A DNA stretch of 64,000 bases, from NCBI GenBank assembly GCA_958450325.1, contig OY288247.1, positions 55,989,701-56,053,700 of the forward strand, in the 5' to 3' direction. The stretch is from Agrostemma githago (taxonomy: Eukaryota > Streptophyta > Magnoliopsida > Caryophyllales > Caryophyllaceae). Positions 1 to 13,457 of this stretch are shown here, piece by piece. The translations under genes were made by a program, and so were the position numbers. Positions within the stretch are counted from its first letter, which is position 1. Every line of letters starts with the position of its first letter. The notes beneath the pieces are model-generated. The model ran no database searches. It had not been told where the DNA came from and was given only the letters and a program-made list of their open reading frames with translations.

Positions 1-121
1 AATAAATCTTTCCTGACATTATGTAATGAGTTATCTATCATATGTAGGGTTCTTGTCAGAGGGTTCAAAGAGACAAGATGGGCTATTCTTGCAAGTTTCT
101 AACAAAGTTGAAGTTGCACAC

Positions 122-3100
122 CTTATCCTCATCCAGGGGAGAAAAATGGTCAGTTTCATCCATGTAACTTGTGCATGAAGCCAAAACAATTTCAGCAGCA
201 CCCTTCCAATGTATATGGATTTCAGAATTAGGCTGCACATAATCAGTTAAACAACAGAAGCTTCAGTTCATGACACAAATGAGATACCTAATCAAGAAGC
301 TAGTAATAGTGACAACTACACAAAGTCAAAAAGTCTATTTGAGATGCAAGAACTCTCTGAAGGGAGTACAAAAGCAAAAGTAAGGAGACATGACATTGGC
401 AGATAACCAAGAGTCGGAGATACATGTCATTCATGGATACAGGTAACCTTGATCAATATTTAGGGTATGTTTGGATTGGGGATTTGGAGGGAAAGGGAGG
501 GGGACGAAATCTTTTGTTTGCATAACAAAATGGATGTGAAGGGATTTGGAAGGGAGGGAAAATGGATTCCTCCATTTCCCTCCTCCAAGCCAATTTATTT
601 CCCACCAATGTAAGCAAGATTTTGATGGAAAACTATGTCCTCCATTTCCCCTCCCCTTCGCTTCCCTTCCTTTTCCCTCCCCTCCCTTTCAATCCTATTT
701 TTGTATCCAAACACGCCCTTAGGGTTACAATTTCCATGCACCGGTCTTCTTTACTTGTCTCTCATGCCCTATCCTTCGGTCTCGACAACAGTGGTTTTGG
801 ATGAAGGTAGTGTCCCTGGAGACTGGTGGTAGTAGGGTAAGTAGTTGACTAGTTGAGAGTGGCAAAAGGGGGATTAATTGGTAGGCCAGGCTGATGTTAG
901 ATGGGTGGATTAATTTGAGATAATTAGGGAATAATGAAGCTTAGTTACTCAAATCATAAAAGTCGAGATGGTAAAACTGACATAACATCTCGAAAGAGTT
1001 GGCAAATTTGGGCCAGTTGACATTATTCAAATAATACAAGGGAGTAGCATTTAAATTTACAGTATAGTGCACAAAAGAGGGCTAATTGGGGGTTTGCTTG
1101 GCATATTCCTCTTTTTATGAACAAATCCCAGGTTGAGAACGAAAATAATACAGCGCAAAGAATTGAACTTCAATAGTGGTTCCAATATTTGTTTAGGATT
1201 CGCAATTCATAAGAACCAAGATTGTGGAACTTACAGTTTTGACTGCGACACCCCCACGTTTTTTCTCGGAGTTGAATGGAAACGCATGGATGATTGAAGA
1301 CTCTGATCTTATCACATCAAAGTTCATCCCAAGCTGTTACATTTAAAACAGTCCATTAAACAAGGAAATATACTACTATCTACCATAATTTACTTAATCA
1401 ATGGTTATGAAAGTAACATGAATTTGTAGTACCTTCAAAGCCCACGAAAGGATAGCCTTTTCAGTTGGTGACCCAGAGATCTCCACATCTCCATCGCCCT
1501 GACGAAAGTAATAATAAAGAACAGTGATTAAAAAGATTCAATTCCACCTCAGCAGACATGGATAAGCATTTTGCTTAAAAGTAATTGTTGAAAACGATCT
1601 TGTTACGCAATAGCACAAATGTACGCACAAGAATTCATAGTATTCTTTGCCATCTCCATCCTCCGCGAAAAGAAGAGAAAGATGAGAGACACTGTATCAG
1701 GGCTCCTTCCCCGTGGAAAGTAAAGGGGTAAGTGTACACAAGCCGAGAGAGTCTCAGAGTTCCGTACCCGATGAAAGAAAAGGTGTATGTCTCCACAAGA
1801 CTACCATTATTTTGAACTTTGAAGTAAACACAGAGGATGTAACCAAATTATCCATAAACCAAAATGAAATCTGCTATAAATTGCATCAACAGCTACCTCG
1901 GAGAACAAGGACTGAAATACAACATTACCTTGGTACCCAAAGGGCTCCAATAAATGCCATAAGAAGGGGTGAGCAAAAAGCCAAATAAGAACAATATTTT
2001 TGGTGTTCCCTATACTAAATTCCATCATGTTCCAAAGACAAATAATAGTCTTTGGCACCAACAAAGGGTGTAGAAATAAATGAACGAATACTAAAATGAA
2101 TCAAGTGAGACAAAAAAAAAACTACATCATCTGCAAGTAGTCAATGAAGTATTCAGGTAAAATTTGGGAAGTGCAACATCTAGAAAAAGGATTTGCAACA
2201 TTTCAGTGTAATATGAAGCAGTTCTCAGCAATAAATATTCAAACTAAATATAATTGGATAAGTGATGCGTGGTCTTTTTGTGTTGCTATCATGGTAAGGC
2301 TGAATACAAACACATCCCGCCCTGCAATTTTCAGGAGCCCTTGACGCAAGGGGTAATGTTGTTATGTGATATGCACACCATCAAGGCAATTCAATTATTA
2401 AACTAACCTCTGAAATAAAAATACTGCCAGTTGTATTCTGTGAAATCCCTTCAATGAGCAGAGTGCCTAACATAGGAGATAGGCTTGAAGCATCATTAGG
2501 TGGATCAACTTTCTTACCACTTGCATAAACCTCGACAACAGTCATCTGTGGGCAGTCAGAAAGAAATTATTAATTGAAAGACAAATTGAAGAATAACACT
2601 CAACAAACAAGCAGACATGTAAACATGCACTATCCAAAGAGTGTTGTGCTACAAGCACAGAGGATATCAGATCACTGGAACATAAATTATCCGACGACTG
2701 CTATAGAGAATCACCCTGACTATAACTTGTCACATCTTCTCCTCAGAAACAACCATATATAAGAACAACTTTTCAACCAACCAAAAAAATAGGTCAAACT
2801 AATTGTTTAGTATCCTCGTCACATCATACATGAAATGCAAATGGAAATTCACAGCTTAATGAACACTAGTACTCACCTGATTCAAAGTCAAAGTTCCAGT
2901 CTTGTCACTGCATATAGTCGTAGCAGAGCCCATTGTCTCACACGCCGAAAGCCTTCTCACCTATTGTGAAACATCTAGCTAAAATAATAGTTTTCACATA
3001 AAAAGCAAGTGGACGTTGTAAAGCTTAGATACAAACCAGAGCCTTGTCCCTCATCATTTTCCTCATTGAGTAAGCAAGACTGCAAATGTAGAATAAATGG

Positions 3101-4124
3101 ATTACAAATGTAAGAGAGAAAAACATAACAGAACCTACAACACTACCAAAGCTGCAATTTACGTATAGTAATATACATAACTAATTAGATTAGGGAAAAA
3201 TATTCTAGTCTTTTTAGCATGACTTTGAGTTGGAATTTTGATTCTATTTTGCCGTTAGAGGTTGTTGAACGTACAGAATCTGTGAAAGTTATATAACTCA
3301 GCATACGAATGCAATAAAAAGGCAGGGAAAATATATACATCTCTTAGAGAAAAGTAAACTTGTCGGATAATTTAAAAGTAAACTTGCATCTCCTTTGGTC
3401 AGATAATTTACTTAAGAAATAAATAAAAACAAAACTAATATTACATCTTACGGACTTAAGTACCAGGACCCAATAGTCCAAGACCAATAACCTCTCCCTC
3501 CTCCTCCCTCCCTCCCTCTCTCTCTCTCTCTCTAAAAAAATGCAATACAAACTACCTACAAGGCCCACAACCAAAGGGTCCAAATACAGGAATGAATAAG
3601 TATCATGCATAGGGATTCAAAAAGATAATGTACATACGTTAAGGTTACAGCCAAGGGAAGACCTTCAGGAACAGCAACCACTACAATAGTTACCTGCAAT
3701 GTCAAAGAGTTAGTTATTTACACAAGAAACACGGAACATTTAATTATGAAATAATTATAAAAATTGCACATACAGCAACAGTGACAATCTTTATCACTCC
3801 GTCTATCGCATGACTTATGGTTGTCGTTCCTGCCTTAAAACGAGGCAGTGCAACAGTCTCTTTAGTATGCCCAGTGAAGTACCTATACAACCAATATCAT
3901 AATTTTACTAAAAAGAAATATTGTAATGAATACCAAGACTAACCGCACTAACGGGGATTTGAATTACCTCGTAAGAAGTACAACCAAAACAACAAACGCC
4001 ACAGATAAGCCCGCTATCCCAATGAATGTCGCTAAGCCATTCAAACGAACCTTGACAAACACAACAAATATCAAAACCATAAAGCAGATTAATCAATCAT
4101 AATCTTAGCACTGCCCAGAAATAG

Positions 4125-4155
<31 letters not shown>

Positions 4156-7100
4156 ACTCACCTGCAAAGGAGTTTCTTCACCAGTGTCTTCTGAAATACT
4201 GGCCATAAGCATACCCCATTCAGTGTTTACACCGACACTAGTTACCTGAATATACAAACATTTAGTGCAGAAGAGAAGCCTCAGCAAACAAAAGAAAAAA
4301 AATAGAAAGAAAGAGGGAAATTAGGGGACTAAGGCCTTAAATTTGAAACTTGTGCAGAAATGTGCCTTCCTCTACAAAGTGTTCGTCCCATTTTTACTGG
4401 GAATAATTCTTGCAAAAAAAGAAAGAAAAAAATACAAATGGAGTGTGGGATTACTTAAATACTGTTCACCTAGTTATATACCGTATCGACGACTTTATTA
4501 GTCTTCAGAAACACCATCCAGCTAGAAATTATTCCAATAAATAATCTAGTGGTGTCATCCTTTATATTTTGGTTGGCAGTAACTCAAATAAATACAAGAG
4601 GGGATTTAGGCTTAATATTAGAAGAACGATTTGGAAGGTATGTCAGTATGTGATTCGTAATATAGAGAAAATGTGTGAGTCGGGAAGAAAGAGGTGTGGC
4701 CGTGTGGGATTGCGATGTCGACGAAGAGGAAGATGGGAGGAGAGAATACCGAGCAAGGAGTTAGTCTGGAGGAAGCGTCGAGTATAGAAGAGTTAACAGT
4801 TGGCGAGTGAAGATACTCCCTCAGTGATCAACATATTGGTGGAGGTGATGCTAGATGAGGAGGTACTATTGGGCATCTAGTTGGGACATGCAACTAGTGG
4901 AGAAATAAGGTGGTGACAGTTGGCTATTGCCTGAATTATTAAATACCCCCCAAAGATAGCATGTAACATCATTTAGAACAGACAAATCAGCATTCCCTCA
5001 GTCAAGCACTCCTGACTCACCTAGCCTTTCCAGAAATAAAGAAAGCAGAAGAAACAAAGTCGGGCGCAACAACTTTAATTCGAATATACAACACTGAACT
5101 GGAGAGGAATTATGACTCGTTATTGCAACAACAAAACCAAATCTTTAAACAATTTAGGGTAATCTAATAAGAACCATAGAAGGAAATGTGAGAAACCAAG
5201 ACCCAAGGACAAGGTAAGGAATGAGGTCAAAAAAAATAAATCCAAAATGCAGTCTGAATTTTCCTCTCAAACATGGCACTGAATCACATGAATGAGATCT
5301 TGTCAACTCAAAGAAGAACAATAACAATGGCATAGAGCACTAAATTCTACTTTAAAGCGTGAAAGTACAGGTTGTACAAGTTTGAGATGGAAAATATTAC
5401 CAGCATAGTTCCATACCCATCTGCTACTTTACAACCAGACATTAAGAAGGGTGACTTGGAGTCCTTGGTAACCTGCAGAAATGCAGCTCCAAATCAAACA
5501 AACTTCAGAAAAATGCTAAAATTATCCAAGAGCTTATATAGCATTGTTGCTTACAATCTTGCTCTCTCCTGTCATACTTGACTCGTCAATTGCAAGAGCA
5601 TGACCAGATATTAACACACCATCAGCAGGAACCTAAACATAATTAAGGCCGATAAGCAAAAACATGAAGCATATTAACAATTAAGGAAAGGGTTATTACC
5701 ATAGAGGCAATTGAATCAGTAAAGAAATAGATGAACTCCAAATCACCTGATCACCAATTTTTAAAGGTAGAACATCACCCACTACAAGATCATAGATTGA
5801 GACCTCTGATCTTCTACCACCTCTAATCACCTGTGCATAAATATAAAAAATATATATATATAAAAAAAAATGTGTGTGTGTGTGTATATACTTGTAATGA
5901 TAAGATGAATGCATTATTTCAAGAGTTACAGCAAAGTAGTGGTTCCTGCATTTGATACATAAAACATACCTCCACATGTATGTTCCTTTTCTCCTCATTA
6001 AGATTTTGAAATTGTAAGGATTGTCTGTAATCACTGATGGCTACAAGATAGAAAAGAATATGATCGGTAACCTCACTGAGTGAATGATAAATTACAAAGC
6101 TTGACTAACTACAACTACTACACTTGTTCGGGCCCGTCGAGGGTTAGAAGAGGAGAGAACAATAATATCTATACAGAATTAACACATTCCGCCACAAAAT
6201 ACACAGCCGAAGAGGAAGCACCTATAAAAACCAGCAAGCAGAGTGGTTTCGTTAACAAGGTAACTAAGTAAAGAAGTGTGAGATGAGTCCAAATAACTAG
6301 TTCAGAACAACATTACTTAAGAATAGTTATTAATCCAAAAACTATAACCATTTTCTATACTCGTTTCTTAAAATAGATCATAGTATCCGCAATCAACATA
6401 GACATAGATGGAAGGGGTCCAATAGGAGTAAAAAAAATTATGAGGGGGACATAAATGATACATGTCATACATCTATAGTAAAACAACAATTGCTCAATGC
6501 CTACAGCAAGGTAGAAAGGGTTAAATGTATGCAGTGGGAAGTTGTTCGTCGATGATCCGTTAAAAATCACATAGAATTGCATCAACAGACCACGGCTTAA
6601 CAGTAAGCGAGCGTAGACGTTAAGAAGATGAAGTTGGTTTGACTTCCACTTGAAGACAGCATACAATAGATCTGCTGTGAACAAAAAAAATCTTGAAGAT
6701 AACATGTCTAAAAGAAAAAAAAATCCAGTCAGGTTAGCTGGTTCTCTTTGCACGTCATAAATCTTGAGGATGAAGTTAGGGTTGACTTCCATTTGATCAT
6801 CTATTGCTCCCTTTCTTGGGCTGTGTCATTGTGGTGGACTTACCCTTGTCTCTTTTAGGGTTAAGTCAAGTTCACATTATTGGCTATATTAACGCCGCCA
6901 AAATTACTTATAATCGCTTTATACATAAGATCGCTCATGATACCAAGAAAGTTTCATCTTCTAGCTTTCCTTTTGCAATTTAGTATCAATGTACCATCCC
7001 GGTGTTTCCTTTTTATATATTATCTGCCACTATACTTTGACTTGACTCAATATCGTGAACATAATGTACTTTTATAGTCATCGATTTTGCTAAAAAAATT

Positions 7101-9818
7101 AATTCATGTATCTACGCTTTCTCACACCGATCCTAGATGTTGATTTCTTGCTTAGATGTGCCTACTCTATGGATTTTTCACCAACCATATTGAATGGGGC
7201 ATGTATGGCCATATCATGTTAAAAGTTAGTGCACGCCCTACAGGAAACATTAATTACGTGAAAGCATCAGAGTCTAAATGCAATTATATCCCTAGATAAT
7301 CTGATGGCAGAGCCGCCTCATAGAGCACTCGGAATCGGAATCAGAATCGGAATATTTTGAGCAGTAAACAGTAGGAGTATTTGTTCCAGTGGCAAGCAAG
7401 GCAAAAAGTGAAACCACCTCACAATTACACACATAAGTGCATGCTGATGGCTCTTAATAGCGGTAACCCATAGGGGCCCGCTCGATCAGTGGTCTGTTAG
7501 CTACTTAGCTGTATCAAACCACTCCTCCAAAGAGACAAATATTGTGCTGAGTTTCAGAACCAATATAGTACATCAAAAAGACATGAAATATGCACTATCA
7601 CAAGGATACTAAGAAACAAAATATATACACAGGCAACACAGCAATAGTAAACTCAATTTCCCAGCAGTAACCGAAGACTGCTGAAGAAATATTGCATTAG
7701 GACATCCAAAATCAAGAATACCTGTCACGAAAATAACAAGGATGACAGCAAAGAGAATGCTTCCACCATCGTACCATCCTTCTTTGATACCCTAAAGTAG
7801 ATCAGAAGTTATTCATCAGAAGAGAAGTAAAAGGACAACGATCAAGAAAATTGAAGAAAGTTGGCTAGCCAAGACACGCAAACATTTCGACAGGCAGTGT
7901 AGAAATAATTTTTCTCAACGTCCTACCACGACTCACCTCTGATTTTATGCCAAGGGCTAACGATGCCACCGCAGCAACCATCAATATGACAAGAGTCAAG
8001 TCTTGACATGCCTCCCAAAGGAATCGCTAATGACAGGGAGAAGCAAAATTTAAACAAAAAAGGAGATGAGCATAGATCAAATTTGATAACAAAATCCCTA
8101 TGAAATGTATTTCTCCGGAACAAAACAAATACCCAGAAACTTCGGCCTTTCTTCTGAGGGTATGTGTTTGATCCAAAGACATTTTTTCTTTCCAACAAAT
8201 CCTCTTCATTCCCAGATATTCCCTTCTCCAAGTTTGATTTGAGCTTCTCTGCTAATCCAGCTACCTGAACTCACATTCAAATAAAGCGGGGAAAAATACT
8301 CAGATACCATCAAAGGTAACAAACACTATGATAGTCTGTTATGGAGAATGAGATGTGTCCTATCAGAATAGAATTTACTGCGACTGACTTACCGCACCAA
8401 ATTGCTGAAGAGCAGATTGATCATGTTCTTTTGACATAGCCGCGAGTTCCTCTTGCGAGATTTTATAGTCACCACGTGGAGCATCAGGGTACTCTTGTGA
8501 CACTAAGAAGCAAGAGAAAAGATGAAGATTCGAGGAAAAATAAGGGCAAACTAAAATATGTCAACGAAGCCCAAAAACAAAGGCGAACAAGCAAAGCAAC
8601 CGGCAGAAACATACGGTGAGACTATTTTGCTATGGACGTAAAAACAATCACGACAACAACAACGATTATCTTTTAGAGTATTGCTTAAATATATGGAGTT
8701 AGACTGACAAAAAAAATGTTACCCTTGGCTCGCTCAGCAGCTTCCTTGAAAAGATTTGCTGCCTAAAAAGCAGAAAAGAAGATATGAAAAGCAGTTCAAG
8801 GGGCTGTATATGAGCGTAAAGGATCTGAAAATTTTCGAGAACATACTCTGACAACTTGGGCATGTGTTCTGATCTTCCTAATAATTTCTTTCTTCTCTTC
8901 CTCCTTTTTCAAGTCCAGTGTATATCGGAATCTCCGAGAAGCATTCAAAACAAGTGCCGCTTGCTGGAGATTAGATTTAATAAGCCCACATATTCAGTGA
9001 AAACTAAGCAACACATACTACTCATTTTGAAGCTATCACTGGAGTATAATAAATGAGAGACATGAAATGGGTAGCAAGCATAGCAAAAATAATACTCCTA
9101 CGTAAAATTTGGAGAGTAAGATTGGAAGGCTTCAAGATATGACAATTTGAGCTTTATAAATGAGTATTCAAATCAAAAATGTAATAGTATCATAGAGAGT
9201 TGAGTGAAGTGAAAGAGTGAGACAAGGTCTCCCTCCCTCCAATCGAAGGGAAAATTGCATCCCATGAGCATTAGGCAACGGGATATAAGATGAGAGTGGT
9301 CGTGTAAGAATCTGAGAGGCCGTAACAATGAGGCCGCCACATATTTTAGAGCAGAGCCAGTATGTACGGCGTCCTCTCAACAATGTATATTCCATAAATC
9401 ACTGCAAAATCAATCTCGAAAGACTCCAATACACTCATGTTCATGTACTCCTGTTTGAAATGGTCAGTTTGAATACTGTGTCAAGAGTATAGCAGCAAAA
9501 CAGATATGCCTTGCTTCCCAAAACATACATACATATATAGAAACAAAACGCAGTCATGGGTCACAAGTCACAACTAGAACTAATGCATATGATATGATAT
9601 GGGAGAAAGTAAGTAAAAAGGGGAAGAGAGTGAAAAGACGAAGATACCCTCCAGCGTTTAAGGCGTTCAACAGGAGCATTCTTGGTAGTGGTGATATCAA
9701 AAGGGCTTGAAACGTCATTTTCATCAGAAAAATCACCGGAACCACGAGCGCCTCCTCCTCCTCCAGCCTCCACGTCGAATCTCCGCCGGTACGGAGATCC
9801 CTTGTACTCATCCACCAT
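122..9818 (-). CDS. ACA8: Autoinhibited plasma-membrane-type Ca2+-ATPase (P-type IIB), 5' part of gene, 21 exons
   Basis: Calmodulin-regulated pump that would export Ca2+ from the cytosol. Exons read in frame on the minus strand with GT-AG introns: 9818-9648, 8963-8847, 8762-8723, 8502-8393, 8264-8133, 8026-7937, 7791-7722, 6040-5970, 5830-5747, 5632-5555, 5472-5401, 4245-4162, 4050-3968, 3882-3774, 3693-3638, 3079-3037, 2960-2877, 2545-2408, 1498-1433, 1333-1235, 232-122. They encode about 636 residues. Exons 1-2 hold the calmodulin-binding segment (LKRWR-QAALVLNASRRFRY, about residues 53-72). Exon 6 starts the first membrane hairpin, exon 10 has TGES (about 316-319), exon 15 has PEGLP (about 446-450), exon 17 has the phosphorylated DKTGTLT (Asp about 489) and exon 21 has KGA of the nucleotide-binding domain. 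The family is about 1,070 residues long, so some 430 C-terminal residues lie beyond position 1. No stop or frameshift was seen, so the gene looks intact. The symbol is the closest paralogue group (ACA8/ACA10); which of the two cannot be decided. Introns of 1.7 kb (7721-6041) and 1.2 kb (5400-4246) hold no recognisable gene. Confidence 0.93.
463..718. mobile_element. Tourist-like (PIF/Harbinger) MITE in an intron of the Ca2+-ATPase gene
   Basis: The element is 256 bp long. Its ends are inverted repeats, GGGTATGTTTGGAT on the left and the complement of GGGCGTGTTTGGAT on the right. It is flanked by the 3-bp direct repeat TTA at 460-462 and 719-721, the duplication typical of PIF/Harbinger elements. 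The interior is purine-rich on the left and pyrimidine-rich on the right, so it can fold into an imperfect hairpin. It has no coding capacity and lies between the exons at 1333-1235 and 232-122. Confidence 0.75.
3493..3533. repeat. CT-rich microsatellite in intron
   Basis: Pyrimidine tract of CCTCCCTCCCT units ending in an uninterrupted (CT)n run, between the exons at 3693-3638 and 3079-3037. It reads as a GA tract in the transcript and shows no coding value. Confidence 0.8.
4122..4154. repeat. Long homopolymer A tract in intron (T tract in transcript)
   Basis: About 33 consecutive A residues lie 8 bp outside the donor side of the exon 4245-4162. On the transcribed strand this is a long T run just inside the intron. 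Length in such a run is easily mis-assembled. Confidence 0.85.
5846..5889. repeat. AT/GT microsatellite in intron
   Basis: A short (TA)n run, an A tract and a (GT)n run lie just upstream of the exon 5830-5747, between it and the exon 6040-5970. It is a plain intronic repeat with no visible function. Confidence 0.7.
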
Positions 9819-10500
9819 TTCTCTACTTTCTTTCCTTCCTTGTTTTTCTTTTTCGCAGGAGAGATGCCACCGTCACCGTCACACTACCTATTTCATAATA
9901 CCATCATATAAAAATTATAAATATAAATGGTAATAATACTTGCAACAATATAGGAGTAGTTGCTTACTAATTTCTCTCCATTTTTGGGCTCAACAAAGTG
10001 ATAATATAGAGAGAGAGAGAGAACCCAGATTTGGTTCAAATTTAAACACAGAAGAAAGGAATAAATTCGGATGTTATAATATTGAGTAACTTAAACACTA
10101 AACAAACAGGCAGCATAAGTAGTAGTAGTATAATTTTAGGAGGGGATAAAGTGTGACTGACTAGTAATACTCCATTAAAGAAAAAATACACGCAAAATTA
10201 ATTAATTATTAATGGGAATAATAATAATTTCCACTTTCTTATGCTTTGCTTTGCTTTATTAAGTACTTATCGTCTTCTCTACGCAGATATACAATACATA
10301 CATTCATAACATACCTTATTGATTGAGCCAGCGAGCGAGCCTCTCTCTCTTTAACTTTCTCTCTCTCTCTCTCTGTCTCTGTCTGTGTGTGTATAAGTGT
10401 GAGATTTTCTTCGGAAAGGTAAAGCACAGTTGTTCAGCGAAGTTTCCTGGAACCCAACCACCTTCCTTTCTCCTTTCTCCTTTTTCCTTTTTTTTTTTTA
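9819..10500 (-). promoter_or_regulatory. 5' leader and promoter region of the Ca2+-ATPase gene
   Basis: Sequence upstream of the start codon at 9818-9816, whose context GAGAAATGG is good for plants. On the minus strand it has a weak TATA-like stretch (TTTTTATATG, about 9905-9914) and two GA-rich runs, at about 10,007-10,022 and 10,340-10,385. GA/CT runs are frequent in plant core promoters and 5' leaders. The transcription start and any leader intron cannot be fixed from sequence alone. Confidence 0.45.
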
Positions 10501-10668
10501 AAAAATATGATATGACGCTTTTCACTTTAACCTACTCTGCTTTCCAGGAATATAGCTTTCATCTATGCCGTTTCAATTTTGGTAAATATACTTCCCTATT
10601 TACTTCAGTAAAAAGATTGTTTGAGCATACAAAAGTGTGTTTATTTTTGGAAAACGACTCATGCATAG

Positions 10669-10826
10669 ACATCGAGGTGGCAATCGGACGGGTCGGGTTC
10701 GGGTCGGATCATTATTAGGTCATGACTGTTATCGGATCGGGTTCGGGTCACTTTCGGGTTAGGTCATTTGGGTTGAGATGTCGGATCATTATCGGGTCGG
10801 GTCATTATCGGGTCAAACTAGGTTTA
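10669..10826. repeat. GGGTCGGGT-rich degenerate repeat, left arm
   Basis: Degenerate tandem copies of GGGTCGGGT/TCGGGTCATTATC follow the start TCGAGGTGGCAATCGG. The same kind of repeat recurs in the same orientation at 23,360-23,822 and ends with TTGCGAGCTCTA, whose complement TAGAGCTCGCAA resembles the left start. The two may be the ends of one old DNA element that now encloses the MULE and Stowaway stack. The interval 10,830-11,550 is AT-rich and holds nothing I recognise. Confidence 0.45.
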
Positions 10827-11550
10827 GTTAGATACTAGTGTATACTCGTGGATGCACGGTATTTATAGAATTTTAATATTTTAAGTTAATTATTTATACA
10901 AAGTAGATTTTAATTTAGCAACCTGATAATTTTTCACGATTCTATCCTTGTATTTGGATAATAATAAAATAACTTGAAATTGCAACCTCGACTAATATCA
11001 TGAAATATGTAGTACAAAAAAATTATTATCTTAATTGTTGTTAGAAATTTAAGCGACTATATTTCTACAATTTATTTGTATCGATACACCCGTTGTTAGT
11101 TTTTTAATTTTTAACCCGTAAGAATTTTTTTATGATAATTGAGTGTGATTCTTCCTCATTTGTTCTATTGATTTTGTCCAAATTGAGAATTTAAAATTTA
11201 GGCGAGAAAAGTTTTGAGATTTTTTTTCTCTTAGTTAGTAGAGATTGATAGCTTAAAATTTTGGTGCGAAAAGTTTTGAGAATTTTTATTTTCTTACTTA
11301 ATAGACGATTACAATATTTAATTGCAATCAAATATCAGTCATGATTATTACAAAAATAAAACGTATTTTCGTTGGTATATATACAGTTTCTATAGTATAC
11401 ACGGGTGCAAATAACAGAGATTGTAAAATATACTGTTAACAAAATTTCAGTATTACATGACCAAAGCAGTTAAGGCCCAAATATGAGTCCAATATGAATA
11501 GGCGGAAAAATTATAGGGGTGGTTAATCTCTTAGTAACAAGGGGATTTTA

Positions 11551-11842
11551 TGGTATATAAAATATAAAATTAGATGGTACTGTCAATTAATCAATCAATT
11601 AATTAGTATGATGATATATAAAAAAAATTATACTATTTTATGGTATAACAAAAATGGTAGCATCTACTCAATTAATTATATTATTATACTATTTTATGGT
11701 ATATAAAATATAAAATTAGATGCTACTGTCAATTAATCAATCAATTAATTAGTATGATATATAGAAAAAGATTTATACTATTTTATGGTATAACAAAAAT
11801 GATAGCATCTACTCTATTAATTATATTATTATACTATTTTAT
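11551..11842. repeat. Two-copy tandem duplication, 146-bp unit
   Basis: The block beginning TGGTATATAAAATATAAAAT at 11,551 is repeated from 11,697 with a few substitutions and small indels. It is AT-rich and non-coding. Confidence 0.8.
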
Positions 11843-11966
11843 GATAGTATCTTTTAAACATATAGCTATTGATCGCAGTTAACATGCATGGTAATTTAGA
11901 TATAAGCTCAACCAATATATATTAAATAATCCAAAAGTAAGCCCATATGGTAGGCCCGTATGTGAT

Positions 11967-12246
11967 TAGGCGGGAAAATTTGGAGATTTGTTATTTGGTT
12001 AGTGGAAAAAAATGGGGATTTTCCTTAATTAAATTATTGGAGTCTATAGTTTTAGGATTAATTTAGTGATAATTAAAACAATGAGATAGTGTGGTATAGT
12101 GGTAGATAATAAGTACTACATATCTAAGGTCAAGGACTCGATTCGCATATAACTCATTTCACTTGCTCTAATTCTTTTTTTTTGTAGTGGATAACTTTAG
12201 GCGGGAAAAATTGGAGGATTGTTATTTGGTTAGTGGAAAAAGGGGA
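11967..12246. repeat. Repeated TAGGCGGGAAAA block flanking a SINE-like insert
   Basis: A block of about 50 bp starting TAGGCGGGAAAA and containing TTGTTATTTGGTTAGTGG occurs at 11,967-12,023 and again at 12,195-12,246; a more diverged relative starts near 11,500. The two good copies bracket the tRNA-like segment described next. The origin is unknown. Confidence 0.5.
12085..12185 (+). mobile_element. Possible tRNA-derived SINE
   Basis: TGGTATAGTGGTAG resembles a polymerase III A box. GACTCGATTCG, about 40 bp downstream, resembles a B box (GGTTCGANNCC). A T-rich end follows at 12,174-12,183. Clear target duplications were not found, so this is a weak call. A diverged tRNA fragment is the alternative. 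Confidence 0.3.
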
Positions 12247-13457
12247 TGGTCTAGTTTAAACCATTCTTTCATTATACAATTTTTTTTTATTATTTATTAC
12301 TCCCTCCGATTACCTGAGTTTGATTTTCTTCCCTCTTTTCATTTAAGGAAAGTTTTATCATTTTCATTAATTAATATAATATTCATCTCTCCTACTTTTT
12401 CACCACACTTTTTCTCATTTAATTAACGAAAATTTCTCATGGTACCCCCGAACTATGTCACATTACACATGGTACACTCGATTTTAAGTTTGTTCCCATG
12501 GAACCCTTCAGTATTATAGTTTGCTTCCCAATTTGTCCTTACACCAATTTCCGTCATAACGCCATGTGATAAACAATTAACCACTGACACACTCAAGCAT
12601 TAATCAATGACACACACTTACTCACTCATTTAATCACTCAAGCATTAATCACTTATTCTCAACCTTTTCACCTTCATCTTTCATCTTCTTCATTTTATGA
12701 AAAAAAATGGCAAAATCAAACTTCATCCCCATAACCTAGCTCGATCATCCTTCAACATCAACCTAATCCAATAAGCAAGTTCTATCCCAAGTGATTAAAA
12801 TCGTTTCTTTCAATAAGCAAGGTAAATACTACTAACTCTCTAAATTTTTTTCGTATTTCTGTGATTAAAGCTTCGTACATCTTCTTCTATGCTATTAGGT
12901 GATTGTACTATGGTTTATATCCATACATCTTATAGGTTTAGTCTATAAATTTTGATTTCGAATTCTGATTAAATTAGGGTTTCAGATTATATGTTTCAAT
13001 TAGGGTTTTGTATGAGTAAAAAATTTCAGTTCTCAATCTAATGCTATGTTCTGGTGAAACTAGATTGAATTTTAATCTAATATTGTTCATTAAAATGGGG
13101 GTTAAATTGGATATTATACTTTCTGAGAAGTTGAGGTATAGAGCAGAGTTGAGATCAAGTGGACGAGTCATTGATGGAAGAAGCAAAACAAATACTTTTT
13201 GCGAAACTGGATATGATACTCTGCTCTATACAAAATTAGGGTTTATGTTCAATTACGAATGTTTATGAAATTTTCTTGGTTTGCATTTAAATACTTCGTA
13301 CTTTGTTTAGTTGTCAATTTTCCTATATGCATCATGACTATTGAATATTTCTGTTGTGTTATACATTTCAATTGTGTTATATTTTAATGTGTTATGTTCT
13401 TATTATCATTGTGTTCAATGAATTCTCATTTATCGTTGATGTTTGTGTACATCCAGA

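Noticed and set aside
6355..6792. 145-residue ORF in the long Ca2+-ATPase intron
   Set aside because: Hydrophobic, AT-driven composition with no recognisable transposon or host domain. Neighbouring exons splice cleanly across it.
13041..13268. 75-residue ORF in the MULE upstream of the PB1-like exon
   Set aside because: The frame is broken by an indel in copy 2 and no domain is visible. Probably leader or intron sequence.
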